Below are positions 1 through 7,423 of a stretch of DNA of 64,000 nt, piece after piece. The position numbers and the translations under genes are program-made. Within the stretch, counting starts at the first letter, position 1. Each line of letters begins with the position of its first letter. Source of the stretch: Bradyrhizobium sp. PSBB068 (GTDB taxonomy: Bacteria; Pseudomonadota; Alphaproteobacteria; Rhizobiales; Xanthobacteraceae); contig CP069300.1 of NCBI GenBank assembly GCA_016839165.1, forward strand, positions 2,170,001 through 2,234,000, in the 5' to 3' direction. Below the pieces are notes generated by a model. The model had not been told where the DNA came from and did not search any database. It worked only from the letters and a program-made list of their open reading frames with translations.

Positions 1-1
1 C

Positions 2-238
2 GGCAGCGATTTCACCGACGTCGAGCAGCGGCTGATCCCGGCGCTGCAGATCCTGCAGCGGGCGCAGCGAACGCCGCTGCAACTCGCCGGCCTGCTGTGG
101 CAGGGGATGCGGCATCCGCCCGATGCCGCCGACCGCGAATGCCTGGCGCGGCTCGGCCTCGACAAGCCGACGCACGTCGCCGAGCGCGCCTATCGCGCGC
201 TCGTCACCGCGGCATTGCAGAGGAGCCGAAGGAGTTAG
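2..238 (+). CDS. C-terminal end of an unidentified protein (5' end outside window)
   Basis: Frame 2 is open from the window edge to a TAG at 236-238 and gives 78 residues, rich in Leu, Arg and Ala and mostly helical in character. I do not recognise the family. It converges on the enoyl-CoA hydratase gene, and the two stop codons share the tetranucleotide ttag at 235-238, so there is no intergenic space. Its open frame, its codon use like that of its neighbours and this tight convergent junction make it a credible gene end. The start and most of the protein lie outside the window. Confidence 0.55.
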   Translation, partial: GSDFTDVEQRLIPALQILQRAQRTPLQLAGLLWQGMRHPPDAADRECLARLGLDKPTHVAERAYRALVTAALQRSRRS

Positions 239-1014
239 CGATTCTTGTTGACCGGCTTGCGCTTCTCGATGAAGGCCGCCATGCCCTCGGAGCGATCCTC
301 GAGCGCGAAGGTCGAGTGGAACAGGTTGCGCTCGACATTCATGCCTTCCGACAGCGGCGTCTCGAAGGCGCGGTTGACGGCTTCCTTGGCCATCGCTGCG
401 GCCGGACGCGACATCGAGGCGATCTTCTCGGCCGCGGCGAGCGCCTCTTCCATCAGCTTGTCGGCCGGTATGATCCGCGACACCAGGCCCGAGCGCTCGG
501 CTTCCGCTGCGTCCATCATCCGTCCGGTGAGGCAGAGGTCCATCGCCTTCGACTTGCCGATCGCACGGGTCAGGCGCTGCGTGCCGCCGATGCCGGGAAT
601 GGTGCCGAGGGTGATTTCCGGCTGGCCGAACTTGGCATTGTCGGCGGCGAGGATGATGTCGCACATCATCGCGAGCTCACAGCCGCCGCCGAGCGCGTAA
701 CCCGCGACCGCTGCAATGGTCGGCTTGCGGCAACGCGCGACGCGGTCGCCGCCGATCGCGGTGAAGTCGCTGTTGAACATGTCGATGAAGCCCTTCGGCT
801 GCATCTCCTTGATGTCGGCGCCGGCCGCGAAGGCCTTCTCGCTGCCGGTGATCAGGATGCAGCCGATCTTGTCGTCGGCCTCGAGATCGTCGACCGCCGC
901 GGCGATCTCGCGGAACACGCCGAACGAGAGCGCATTCAGCATTTTCGGCCGGTTCAGCGTGATGACGCCGACCGGTCCCTTGCTTTCGACGATGATGAAT
1001 TCGAACGTAGCCAT
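235..1014 (-). CDS. enoyl-CoA hydratase (crotonase family)
   Basis: A 259-residue protein, the usual length for a bacterial enoyl-CoA hydratase, which adds water to trans-2-enoyl-CoA in beta-oxidation. The crotonase fold signs are in order: an ITLNRP segment near residue 19, the oxyanion-hole AAGADIKEM at 63-71, [15 protein letters not shown] at 105-119 with catalytic Glu113, and GQPEITLG at 130-137 with catalytic Glu133. Both acid residues are present, so a true hydratase is more likely than an isomerase or a Glu-poor relative. It looks monocistronic in the window. It could equally be called PaaF- or Crt-like, because substrate chain length cannot be read from the sequence. Confidence 0.93.
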   Translation of the reverse strand: MATFEFIIVESKGPVGVITLNRPKMLNALSFGVFREIAAAVDDLEADDKIGCILITGSEKAFAAGADIKEMQPKGFIDMFNSDFTAIGGDRVARCRKPTIAAVAGYALGGGCELAMMCDIILAADNAKFGQPEITLGTIPGIGGTQRLTRAIGKSKAMDLCLTGRMMDAAEAERSGLVSRIIPADKLMEEALAAAEKIASMSRPAAAMAKEAVNRAFETPLSEGMNVERNLFHSTFALEDRSEGMAAFIEKRKPVNKNR

Positions 1015-1127
1015 GACGCAAACCCCGTGCCTGATTTGGCGGGCAATGTGCCCGCTGGCGGGATGCGCTTCAAGTGGCTGAAACGAGGCTTCGGGCCGCG
1101 GTGCGGCGCTACCCTGCGCCGCAGCCG

Positions 1128-1799
1128 CTAGGCCATGAACATGCGCGCGGCGGAAGCCACCGTGAGCAGGGCGCCGAACCCGATGAAGATCTTCCCGATC
1201 AGCGAGGTCTGGTCCAGGCTCGCGCTGTCGCTGCTCGCGAGGACCGGGGCCGGCTTGGGCGCTGCGACGGCGGCGGGCGGCGACGACGCGGGCGCCTCCT
1301 GCTGGGCGGTCTGCGGCTGAGCCGGTTGCGGCTGCTCCTGCTGCAGGGCCCGGTCGAGGTCGTTGAGCTGGTCCGATGCGACCACGCTGCCGTCGGGCTG
1401 CGCGTCGGCGGGCTTGTCGGAGGCGGCCATCACCGGATTGACGCTGGCGGGCGGGGGGCTCGCATTGCCGTCGCCGGAGGTCAGCTCCGCATTGGCATTG
1501 GCGACCGTGGCCGGCATGCCGACCGACGTCACGCTGCCGGCATCCTTGCCGGCGGCCTTCTTGCTCTCGGATTTGTCGGCCGGCCTGTCAGCGGATTTGG
1601 AGGAGCTGTGACGCGCGTGGCGCCGGACATGCCGCGAACTCTGCTGTGCGGACTTGTCGGTCGTTGCGTTGTCGGATTTCGCTGCGGATGCGTCCGAACC
1701 GGCCGCATGCGCCGGCAATGGAATGGCAAGACAGATAGCGAACCCGGTCAGCCCCGTCGCAACCATCAAGGCCAAGTGCCGGCTGGCTTTGATCTTCAT
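1128..1799 (-). CDS. secreted or membrane-anchored Ala/Pro/Ser-rich protein of unknown function
   Basis: The start at 1799 is chosen because it opens a clear signal peptide (MKIK, then a hydrophobic stretch ending in PAHA-A) and has a GGGGAG ribosome site; the open frame itself runs further upstream. The 223-residue product has a low-complexity middle rich in Ala, Ser, Lys, Gln and Pro, including a histidine/arginine patch around residues 55-65. It ends in one hydrophobic segment ([18 protein letters not shown]) that could be a membrane anchor. No enzymatic motif is visible. It is divergent from the ECF sigma gene across a 326-bp gap. The function is unknown; an envelope location is inferred from the signal peptide and C-terminal segment. 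Confidence 0.75.
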   Translation of the reverse strand: MKIKASRHLALMVATGLTGFAICLAIPLPAHAAGSDASAAKSDNATTDKSAQQSSRHVRRHARHSSSKSADRPADKSESKKAAGKDAGSVTSVGMPATVANANAELTSGDGNASPPPASVNPVMAASDKPADAQPDGSVVASDQLNDLDRALQQEQPQPAQPQTAQQEAPASSPPAAVAAPKPAPVLASSDSASLDQTSLIGKIFIGFGALLTVASAARMFMA

Positions 1800-2125
1800 T
1801 CTGATGATCTCCCCATTTCGCCCGTTCCAAAGCCGAAATGAGACCCTGCTGCGTGTCCACACCGGGGCAAAAAAAGGGAATCTTCGGGCCTCAAGGGGCA
1901 AAAGCTGGGCAATTTCCGTCCCGGCGGGTGATCGGTGGCAGCTCCCCGATGCTTGTCGGACCGATCGGTGTTATGAGCCGTGGCGTCTGGGAAACCCGCC
2001 GGAATGATTCTGGGGCCGATCTCCCGGCGCGGCCTAGCCGGAGATCGCGATCACGTGTTCGTGATGTCCTCGGTTGGTCGCGTAACGAACTGAAAGATCG
2101 GCCGAATTGCTATTCAGGAGCCTGC
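1800..2125. other. divergent intergenic region, secreted protein / ECF sigma gene
   Basis: No coding sequence is supported here. The region carries the leader of the secreted-protein gene on the minus strand. On the plus strand it has a candidate ECF promoter (2082-2106) and a CAGGAG ribosome site (2115-2120). The open frame of the sigma gene continues upstream through this region, but its translation is arginine/proline-rich and lacks sigma-factor features, so I treat it as non-coding. Confidence 0.5.
2082..2106 (+). promoter_or_regulatory. candidate SigF-type ECF promoter of the sigma/NrsF operon
   Basis: GTAACG at 2082-2087 and CGAA at 2103-2106 are separated by 15 bases, 20 bases upstream of the GTG start. 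The motif described for Caulobacter SigF is GTAACC-N16-CGAA, so this is one base off in both spacing and sequence. The placement suggests autoregulation. This is inference from similarity only. Confidence 0.4.
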
Positions 2126-2671
2126 GTGCGCGAACGTGAGGATGAATGGACCGACCTGATGCGGTTGGCCATTTCTGGCGATGACGCAGCATATCATCGG
2201 CTGCTCAAGGCCATCACGCCGGTCCTCCGCGCCGCAGCGCGACGTGGCCTGGCGCGCGCGGGACAACCGGTCGATCAGTCCGAGGACATCGTGCAGGACA
2301 TCTTGTTGGCGGTGCATTTGAAGCGACAGACTTGGGACACCAGCGCGCCGTTCGCGCCGTGGCTGTTCGCGATCGCGCGCAACAAGCTGATCGACGCGCT
2401 GCGCCGTCGCGGCAAGCGCATCTTCGTCAATATCGATGACTTCGCCGAGACGCTGCCGGGGGAAACGCCGGAGCCGACGGCATCGCCCGGTGAGGTCACC
2501 GCCCAGTTGCAGGCCTTGCCCGCGCGTCAGCGCGACGTGCTGCAATCGATCGCGGTCGACAGCGCCTCGATCAAGGACACCGCGGCGAAATTCTCGATGA
2601 CCGAAGGTGCGGTGCGGGTCGCGCTGCATCGTGGACTTGCGAGCCTCACCGAGAAATTACGGGATCGTTGA
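2126..2671 (+). CDS. ECF-family RNA polymerase sigma factor, SigF-like (partner of NrsF)
   Basis: I place the start at GTG 2126, with CAGGAG five bases upstream, giving 181 residues, the typical ECF length. Region 2 is recognised from the DIVQDILLAVH and PWLFAIARNKLIDALRRR segments. Region 4 is the C-terminal helix-turn-helix around PARQRDVL to EGAVRVALHRGLASL. The next gene, two bases downstream, encodes a six-helix NrsF-type membrane protein. This pairing is known from the Caulobacter SigF-NrsF system, which responds to heavy-metal and oxidative stress. The role here is inferred from that pairing, and the inducing signal is unknown. A candidate self-type promoter lies just upstream. Confidence 0.9.
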   Translation: MREREDEWTDLMRLAISGDDAAYHRLLKAITPVLRAAARRGLARAGQPVDQSEDIVQDILLAVHLKRQTWDTSAPFAPWLFAIARNKLIDALRRRGKRIFVNIDDFAETLPGETPEPTASPGEVTAQLQALPARQRDVLQSIAVDSASIKDTAAKFSMTEGAVRVALHRGLASLTEKLRDR

Positions 2672-2673
2672 GC

Positions 2674-3312
2674 ATGGATACCGATCAACTCATTCGAACC
2701 CTTGCCGCCGACAATGCCTATCGCGCGCGCCCGATCGGTCTTGCGCTGATGCTGGCGCTGCTGGCGGCGGCGCCGGTCTCGCTCTTGATCTTCTTCGCCG
2801 AACTCGGCGTGCGGCCCGACGTGATGACCGCAATGCATAATCCGTTCTTCGACCTGAAGTTCGCGGTGACGCTGGCGCTCGCCGCCTCGGCGATCGCGGT
2901 CAGCCTGCATCTGTCGCGGCCGGAAGCCTCGCTGCGCAGCTTCGGCTGGTGGCTGCTGATTCCCGCCGGCATCCTCGTTGCCGCGATCAGCGGCGAGATG
3001 ATGATGCCGCAGCGCACGCCGATGATGACGCGCCTGATCGGCAAGAATTCGATGGCGTGCATGACCGCGATCCCCGCGATGTCGTTGCCGTTGCTGATCG
3101 GCGCGCTGTACGGGCTCAGACAAGGTGCGCCGGCGCGGCCGGCGGTCGCCGGCGCGGTGGCCGGCTTGCTCTCGGCAGGGCTCGCGGCAACCGTCTATGC
3201 GTCGCATTGCACGGATGACTCGCCGCTGTTCGTCGCCACCTGGTACACGTTGGCGACCGCGATCGTCGCGAGCGTCGGCGCGCTGATGGGAAAGCGGGCG
3301 CTCAGGTATTGA
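2674..3312 (+). CDS. NrsF-family (DUF1109) membrane anti-sigma factor
   Basis: A 212-residue polytopic protein with about six hydrophobic segments, beginning MDTDQLIRTLAADN, the usual N-terminus of the NrsF/DUF1109 family. These inner-membrane proteins hold a partner ECF sigma factor inactive. The ATG at 2674 follows the sigma gene's stop by two bases. A TTG overlapping that stop (2668) is an alternative start. Cysteines near residues 129 and 177 (SMACMTAIP and ASHCTDDS) fall at positions where the family carries redox- or metal-sensing cysteines; that role is inferred. It converges on the DUF2336 gene with a 16-base gap. Confidence 0.88.
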   Translation: MDTDQLIRTLAADNAYRARPIGLALMLALLAAAPVSLLIFFAELGVRPDVMTAMHNPFFDLKFAVTLALAASAIAVSLHLSRPEASLRSFGWWLLIPAGILVAAISGEMMMPQRTPMMTRLIGKNSMACMTAIPAMSLPLLIGALYGLRQGAPARPAVAGAVAGLLSAGLAATVYASHCTDDSPLFVATWYTLATAIVASVGALMGKRALRY

Positions 3313-3328
3313 CCGATTGGAGCCCGGA

Positions 3329-4435
3329 TCAGGCCGCGGGCGCGGATTGCTGCATGCGATGGAAGCGCAGCACCTGCTGCGCGGTCGATGGCCGCAGCCG
3401 CTCATAGGTATCCTTGCAGGCCTGCAAGTCGGTCGGCTCGCCGCCCGAGATGTCGTCGCGCAGATTGATGATCGATCGCACCGTCGACCATGACAGGCCC
3501 GACACCTTGGCCAGGATCATCACGCCCTCGGCGCGGGTTTCGATCATCATGTTCTCGGCGACGCTGACCGAGACATTGGCGAGCGCGGCAAGCGAGGCAT
3601 TGGTCTCGTCGAACTTGCCGGCCTCGGCGAAGGCCGCAAGCTGGAACTCGTCGAGCCGGCCGTCCTGGTAGAGCGACTTGACCAGCGCATGTGCGATCGT
3701 GGTGTCCGGCGTGACGCCGGCGGGCGCCGAGCGCGCGCGCCGCGTCGCTTCCTTCACCGCGATCGGAATCTCCTTGGCCTGCTGCGGATTGGCGGCCTCG
3801 AGCCGCTGCCTGACGGCGTCCGAGGCCTTGGCGACCAGCTTGAGATAGAGATGTCGCGGGATGTTCGGGCGCAGGCCGACGCAGGTCGACAGATTGTCGT
3901 CGCCCTCGGCGCGGCTGACCAGACGGGTGAAACCGCGCTCGGTGAACTCCGCGCCGGGATTGTTGACCGCGCTCTGGATCACCTCGTCGTTGCCGCGCAA
4001 CACAAGCACGTCGGTGACGGCGCCGCTCAGCGTCTTCCGGTTCGAAATCGCGAGCAGGTGCGCCTGACTCTTGCTGCGCGCCGTCTCGATCAGGGTGTCG
4101 TCGTCGAGCCGCGGCGACAGCGTCAGCACGGGGCCTGCGACCTCGATCAGGTCGTCGAATGCCAGGGTGCGGATGGTCTGCGGGGGCGCGGTGTCGATCG
4201 GGGCGAGGCGGTTGGCGAGCAGCGCCTTGGCCGAGTTTTCGATGTGTTCGAGCAGGCATTGGAACACGTCGTCGAACAGCACGATCTGCTCGTTCGAATA
4301 GTTCACCGAGCCGTTGATGAAGAGGTCGGTCACCCGGCGCAGCGTCTCGACACGGCGTGCGACGGTGCCGTGCGCGAGCGTCGTCTGCAACTCGTCGAGC
4401 AGGCTTTCGGGTGCGGTCTCGGGCTTCAAACTCAT
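3329..4435 (-). CDS. DUF2336 domain protein
   Basis: The 368-residue product from ATG 4435 begins MSLKPETAPESLL, and AGGACA lies upstream. The frame extends further upstream, but those residues look non-coding. It is soluble, with no signal or membrane segment, and is built of short helices with repeated patterns of the kind found in DUF2336 proteins. Many alphaproteobacteria carry several of these, and none has a well-established biochemical role. It lies on the same strand as the diguanylate cyclase gene, 61 bases away, and the two are probably co-transcribed, which hints at a signalling role. A second family member lies at 39327-40298. Confidence 0.75.
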   Translation of the reverse strand: MSLKPETAPESLLDELQTTLAHGTVARRVETLRRVTDLFINGSVNYSNEQIVLFDDVFQCLLEHIENSAKALLANRLAPIDTAPPQTIRTLAFDDLIEVAGPVLTLSPRLDDDTLIETARSKSQAHLLAISNRKTLSGAVTDVLVLRGNDEVIQSAVNNPGAEFTERGFTRLVSRAEGDDNLSTCVGLRPNIPRHLYLKLVAKASDAVRQRLEAANPQQAKEIPIAVKEATRRARSAPAGVTPDTTIAHALVKSLYQDGRLDEFQLAAFAEAGKFDETNASLAALANVSVSVAENMMIETRAEGVMILAKVSGLSWSTVRSIINLRDDISGGEPTDLQACKDTYERLRPSTAQQVLRFHRMQQSAPAA

Positions 4436-4496
4436 GACTCTGTCCTGGAGCGGTGGCGACGGATTCTCCGGCGCCGAATATGAAAATGAAAGGGTG

Positions 4497-5645
4497 TCAG
4501 GCGCTGGCGATGCGGTTGCGTCCTCTCGCCTTGGCCGCGTAAAGCGCGCCATCGGCGCGGGCGAGCAATGTGTCGGAGTTTTCGTGCGGCTTGAGCGTCG
4601 TGACGCCTGCGGAGATCGTCACCCGCATGCCCGGCGAAAATGCGCTCCAGTCGAGATCGGCGATGATCGCGCGCAGCCGCTCGAGCGCGCGCATCGCCTG
4701 ATCCTGCGACAGGTCGGGCAGCACCAGCAGGAATTCCTCGCCGCCATAGCGGCCGAAGCGGTCGATGCTGCGGAGATTGGCGAACATGCCGATGGCGAAG
4801 GTGCGCAGCGCCTCGTCGCCGATCGGATGACCGTAGATGTCGTTGATGCGCTTGAAATGGTCGAGGTCGATCAACGCCACGGCGCAGGAACTGCCGTTGC
4901 GGGCGCAGCGCGCGATCTCGTCCTCGAGGGTGCGCATGATGCTGCGGCGATTGGAGGTGCCGGTCAGCTCGTCGAGCTCGGCGAGCTCCTCGATGCGCCG
5001 ATAGGCCTCCTTCAGCTTCTTTCCGCCCTGGTACAGTGACTGCTGCATCGAGCTCGACAAGATGCCGAGATACATGCAGCGCCCGATCGTCAGCGCGAAT
5101 ACCAGCATGGTGGCGAGACGGTCGATCCGGGAGCCGGTCGGCATCCCGATCTCCTTGTCGGTTCCGAGGAACAGCGCGGCGAGGCCCAGCACCATGATGG
5201 TCCAGACGACAGCGGTTTGCCGCGCCGAGGTACGCAGCGCACCGAAGCTGAACACCACGAACAGGTTGCAGAGGAACAGCACGCCGACTTCCGGCGCGAT
5301 GTAGGTGAACACCAGCAGGTTCACCATGTTGACGGCCGATTGCGGCGCGACCAGATAGTGGTCGCGGAAGCGCTCGTGAAAGCCGCGCTCCGAGAGCAGG
5401 ACATAGACCGCGACGAGGGAGAGGCCGGTCAGGGCATAGCTCGCCGCCACCAGGATCGACGTGGTGCCGGCATGCGCGTAGATCATCAGGACGACGGCAT
5501 CGAGCACGAAGCAGGCGCCGATCATTGATTGGATCTGGCGGCGCTGCCTCGCTCGGCGCGCCAGGCGCTCGACCGTCAACCTGGGACGGCCGCTTTCCGA
5601 TGCGCCCGCGGTCTGGCTGGGAAGTGAAGACGCAGCGCTGCCCAT
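4497..5645 (-). CDS. membrane-bound diguanylate cyclase (GGDEF)
   Basis: A 382-residue protein starting at ATG 5645; the longer frame upstream is arginine-rich and unlikely to be coding. After a basic N-terminus there are about six membrane helices (roughly residues 35-215), a short linker helix, then a C-terminal GGDEF domain. The active-site motif is GGEEF at 301-305, a catalytically competent variant. An RxxD inhibitory site (RSID, 292-295) stands five residues before it, so product inhibition by cyclic di-GMP is expected. The N-terminal helices probably sense a membrane or periplasmic cue. It is followed on the same strand by the DUF2336 gene. Confidence 0.93.
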   Translation of the reverse strand: MGSAASSLPSQTAGASESGRPRLTVERLARRARQRRQIQSMIGACFVLDAVVLMIYAHAGTTSILVAASYALTGLSLVAVYVLLSERGFHERFRDHYLVAPQSAVNMVNLLVFTYIAPEVGVLFLCNLFVVFSFGALRTSARQTAVVWTIMVLGLAALFLGTDKEIGMPTGSRIDRLATMLVFALTIGRCMYLGILSSSMQQSLYQGGKKLKEAYRRIEELAELDELTGTSNRRSIMRTLEDEIARCARNGSSCAVALIDLDHFKRINDIYGHPIGDEALRTFAIGMFANLRSIDRFGRYGGEEFLLVLPDLSQDQAMRALERLRAIIADLDWSAFSPGMRVTISAGVTTLKPHENSDTLLARADGALYAAKARGRNRIASA

Positions 5646-6063
5646 GGTCTCGCCATTGGTGAAATCCGGCGAAAATCTACGTGGGAAAGCCTTTAGGTTT
5701 GGTATCTTTTGAAACCGAATCTGCTCCGATGGAACCCGGTCATCACCCTTGTTTCGTAAGGGAAATCCGCTCGCCGATCGGGGGCGGGAGCGAGCGCGTC
5801 GGGGGCTTGCGCCGACGCCGGCTGCGCAACGGCGCTGGCGTGCCGGCAAAGCCTTGGTATGGTCGCGCAGCATGGCGCGAGTCCGCGAGAGTTTTCGCTA
5901 TTATGATACCGTTTGTCGAGCCTCCGGCGATTTTTCCTCCTTGGGATCGCCGACTGTGTCATAGGTCACACATGCGGTCCGCACATTGCCGTAATGTGAA
6001 GAATCTTGGCTCTCGCGTCGAACCACGCACCACCCCCCTCAGACCAACTTTGCGAGACGGCCA
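5646..6063. other. divergent intergenic region, diguanylate cyclase / second ECF sigma gene
   Basis: No gene is supported in these 418 bases; the overlapping frames are arginine-rich shadows. A possible ECF-type promoter sits at 5996-6023. An 11-base palindrome TGCGGTCCGCA lies just before it at about 5974-5984. Confidence 0.4.
5996..6023 (+). promoter_or_regulatory. possible ECF promoter of the sigma/anti-sigma/protease operon
   Basis: GTGAAG (5996-6001) and TCGAAC (6018-6023) are separated by 16 bases and lie about 40 bases before the TTG start. The -10-like TCGAA resembles RpoE-type elements. The -35 part is a weak match, so this is only a candidate. Confidence 0.22.
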
Positions 6064-6633
6064 TTGAGCGCGACACAGGCGGCTTCAGACGAGGTTCTGA
6101 TCGCTCGGATCGCTCAAGGCGACCGGCTCGCCATGCAGGTGCTGTACGGACGGCATCATGTCAGGGTGTACCGCTTCGGGCTTCGGCTCGTGCGGGACGA
6201 ACAGGTGGCGGAGGACCTCATCAGCGAGGTCTTTCTGGACGTGTGGCGTCAGGCGGGCAAGTTTGAGGGACGATCCGCCGTTTCAACCTGGCTTCTGGCG
6301 ATTACCCGGTTCAAGGCGTTGTCTTCGCTACGGCGAAGGAAAGACGCCGAACTGGACGATGAGGCCGCGAACGCGATCGAGGATACGTCCGACGATCCGG
6401 AAACGGTAGTGCAGAAGAAGGACACCGGCGCGACGCTGCGTAAGTGCCTGACGGGACTATCAGCGGAACACCGGGAGATCGTCGACCTTGTCTACTATCA
6501 CGAGAAATCCGTGGAAGACGTCGCTGAGATCGTCGGGATTCCGGAGAACACCGTGAAGACGCGCCTGTTCTATGCACGCAAGAAACTTGCCGAGTTGCTG
6601 AAGGCAGCCGGTGTCGAGCGAGGTTGGCCATGA
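6064..6633 (+). CDS. ECF-family RNA polymerase sigma factor (RpoE-like)
   Basis: A 189-residue protein from TTG 6064, preceded by GAGACGG; no better start lies upstream, and the next ATG would cut into region 2. Region 2 shows the EDLISEVFLDVWRQAGKFEG and STWLLAITRFKALSSLRRRK segments. Region 4 shows LSAEHREIVDLVYYHEKS followed by a PENTVKTRLFYARKKLAELL helix-turn-helix. The stop overlaps the start of the anti-sigma gene (ATGA, 6630-6633), so the two are translationally coupled. A secreted protease follows. The three genes look like one envelope-responsive operon; the stimulus is unknown. Confidence 0.92.
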   Translation: MSATQAASDEVLIARIAQGDRLAMQVLYGRHHVRVYRFGLRLVRDEQVAEDLISEVFLDVWRQAGKFEGRSAVSTWLLAITRFKALSSLRRRKDAELDDEAANAIEDTSDDPETVVQKKDTGATLRKCLTGLSAEHREIVDLVYYHEKSVEDVAEIVGIPENTVKTRLFYARKKLAELLKAAGVERGWP

Positions 6634-7385
6634 TGGCTGCGAGCAACAAGAAAGTGCAGGGTCAAGAACCTGACGATGTCGAGATGCTGCTGCCCTGGTA
6701 TGCGGCCGGCACGCTCAACGCGCGCGACGCGCGCCGCGTCGAGGATGCACTCGCTTCCGATCCGGAACTGGCCCGGCAATATGCCGTCATCCGCGACGAA
6801 TATGCCGAGACCATCGGCCTCAATGAGAGCCTCGGTGCGCCCTCGGCGCGCGCCATGCAGAAGCTGTTTGCCGCGATCGATGCCGAGCCGGAGCGCAAGC
6901 CGTCCGCAGGTGCACGCATGTCGGCCTCGATCTCGGAGTTCTTTTCCAAATTGTCGCCGCGGACGCTCGCCTGGTCGTCCAGCCTCGGCGCGCTCGTGGT
7001 GCTGTTGCAGGCGGGCGTGATCGGCGCGGTGCTGATGCGCAGCCCGCCCGCCTCGTTCCAGACCGCGTCGCTCGATGTCGCCGAACAACGCAGCGCGCCG
7101 AGTGCGGCCATTGCACCATCCAGCCCGGCACCCAGTGCGCCGATCACTCGCGACCTTGGTGCCAGCATATCGGCCGCGCCGACGCGGCTGTTGGTGCGCT
7201 TCACGCCGGATGCCCGAATCTCCGACATCACGTCGCTGCTCGACAATTACCAGGCCTCGATCGTCGACGGTAAGGCCGGCATGTTCCGATTGCAGTTCCG
7301 CGCGATGGACAAGGACGGCGTCGCGGCGCTGATCGCCCGTTTGCAGAGAGAGAAGATCGTCAGCCTCGCGGTGGAGACGCCGTAA
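6630..7385 (+). CDS. membrane anti-sigma factor with a periplasmic pro-domain-like C-terminus
   Basis: A 251-residue protein starting at the ATG that overlaps the sigma gene's stop. The N-terminal 80 residues form a short helical anti-sigma domain (EMLLPWYAAGTLN and ARRVEDALASDPELARQY). Next comes one transmembrane helix near residues 110-132 (SSLGALVVLLQAGVIGAVLM), then a Ser/Ala/Pro-rich linker. The C-terminal 70 residues (from RLLVRFTPDARISDI) have the beta-alpha-beta pattern of subtilisin propeptide/inhibitor-I9 domains. The next gene encodes a subtilisin-like protease with a comparable pro-region. Inference: it holds the sigma factor at the membrane and senses protease or envelope state through this outer domain. 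Confidence 0.85.
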   Translation: MMAASNKKVQGQEPDDVEMLLPWYAAGTLNARDARRVEDALASDPELARQYAVIRDEYAETIGLNESLGAPSARAMQKLFAAIDAEPERKPSAGARMSASISEFFSKLSPRTLAWSSSLGALVVLLQAGVIGAVLMRSPPASFQTASLDVAEQRSAPSAAIAPSSPAPSAPITRDLGASISAAPTRLLVRFTPDARISDITSLLDNYQASIVDGKAGMFRLQFRAMDKDGVAALIARLQREKIVSLAVETP

Positions 7386-7423
7386 AACAGGCGGCTGACG
7401 ATCTGCGCCGATTTGAGGTCATC

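Noticed and set aside
5730..5758. GGAACC upstream of the second ECF gene as an EcfG general-stress promoter
   Set aside because: The -10 partner CGTT is missing at the required distance; the nearest CGTA is too far and mismatched.
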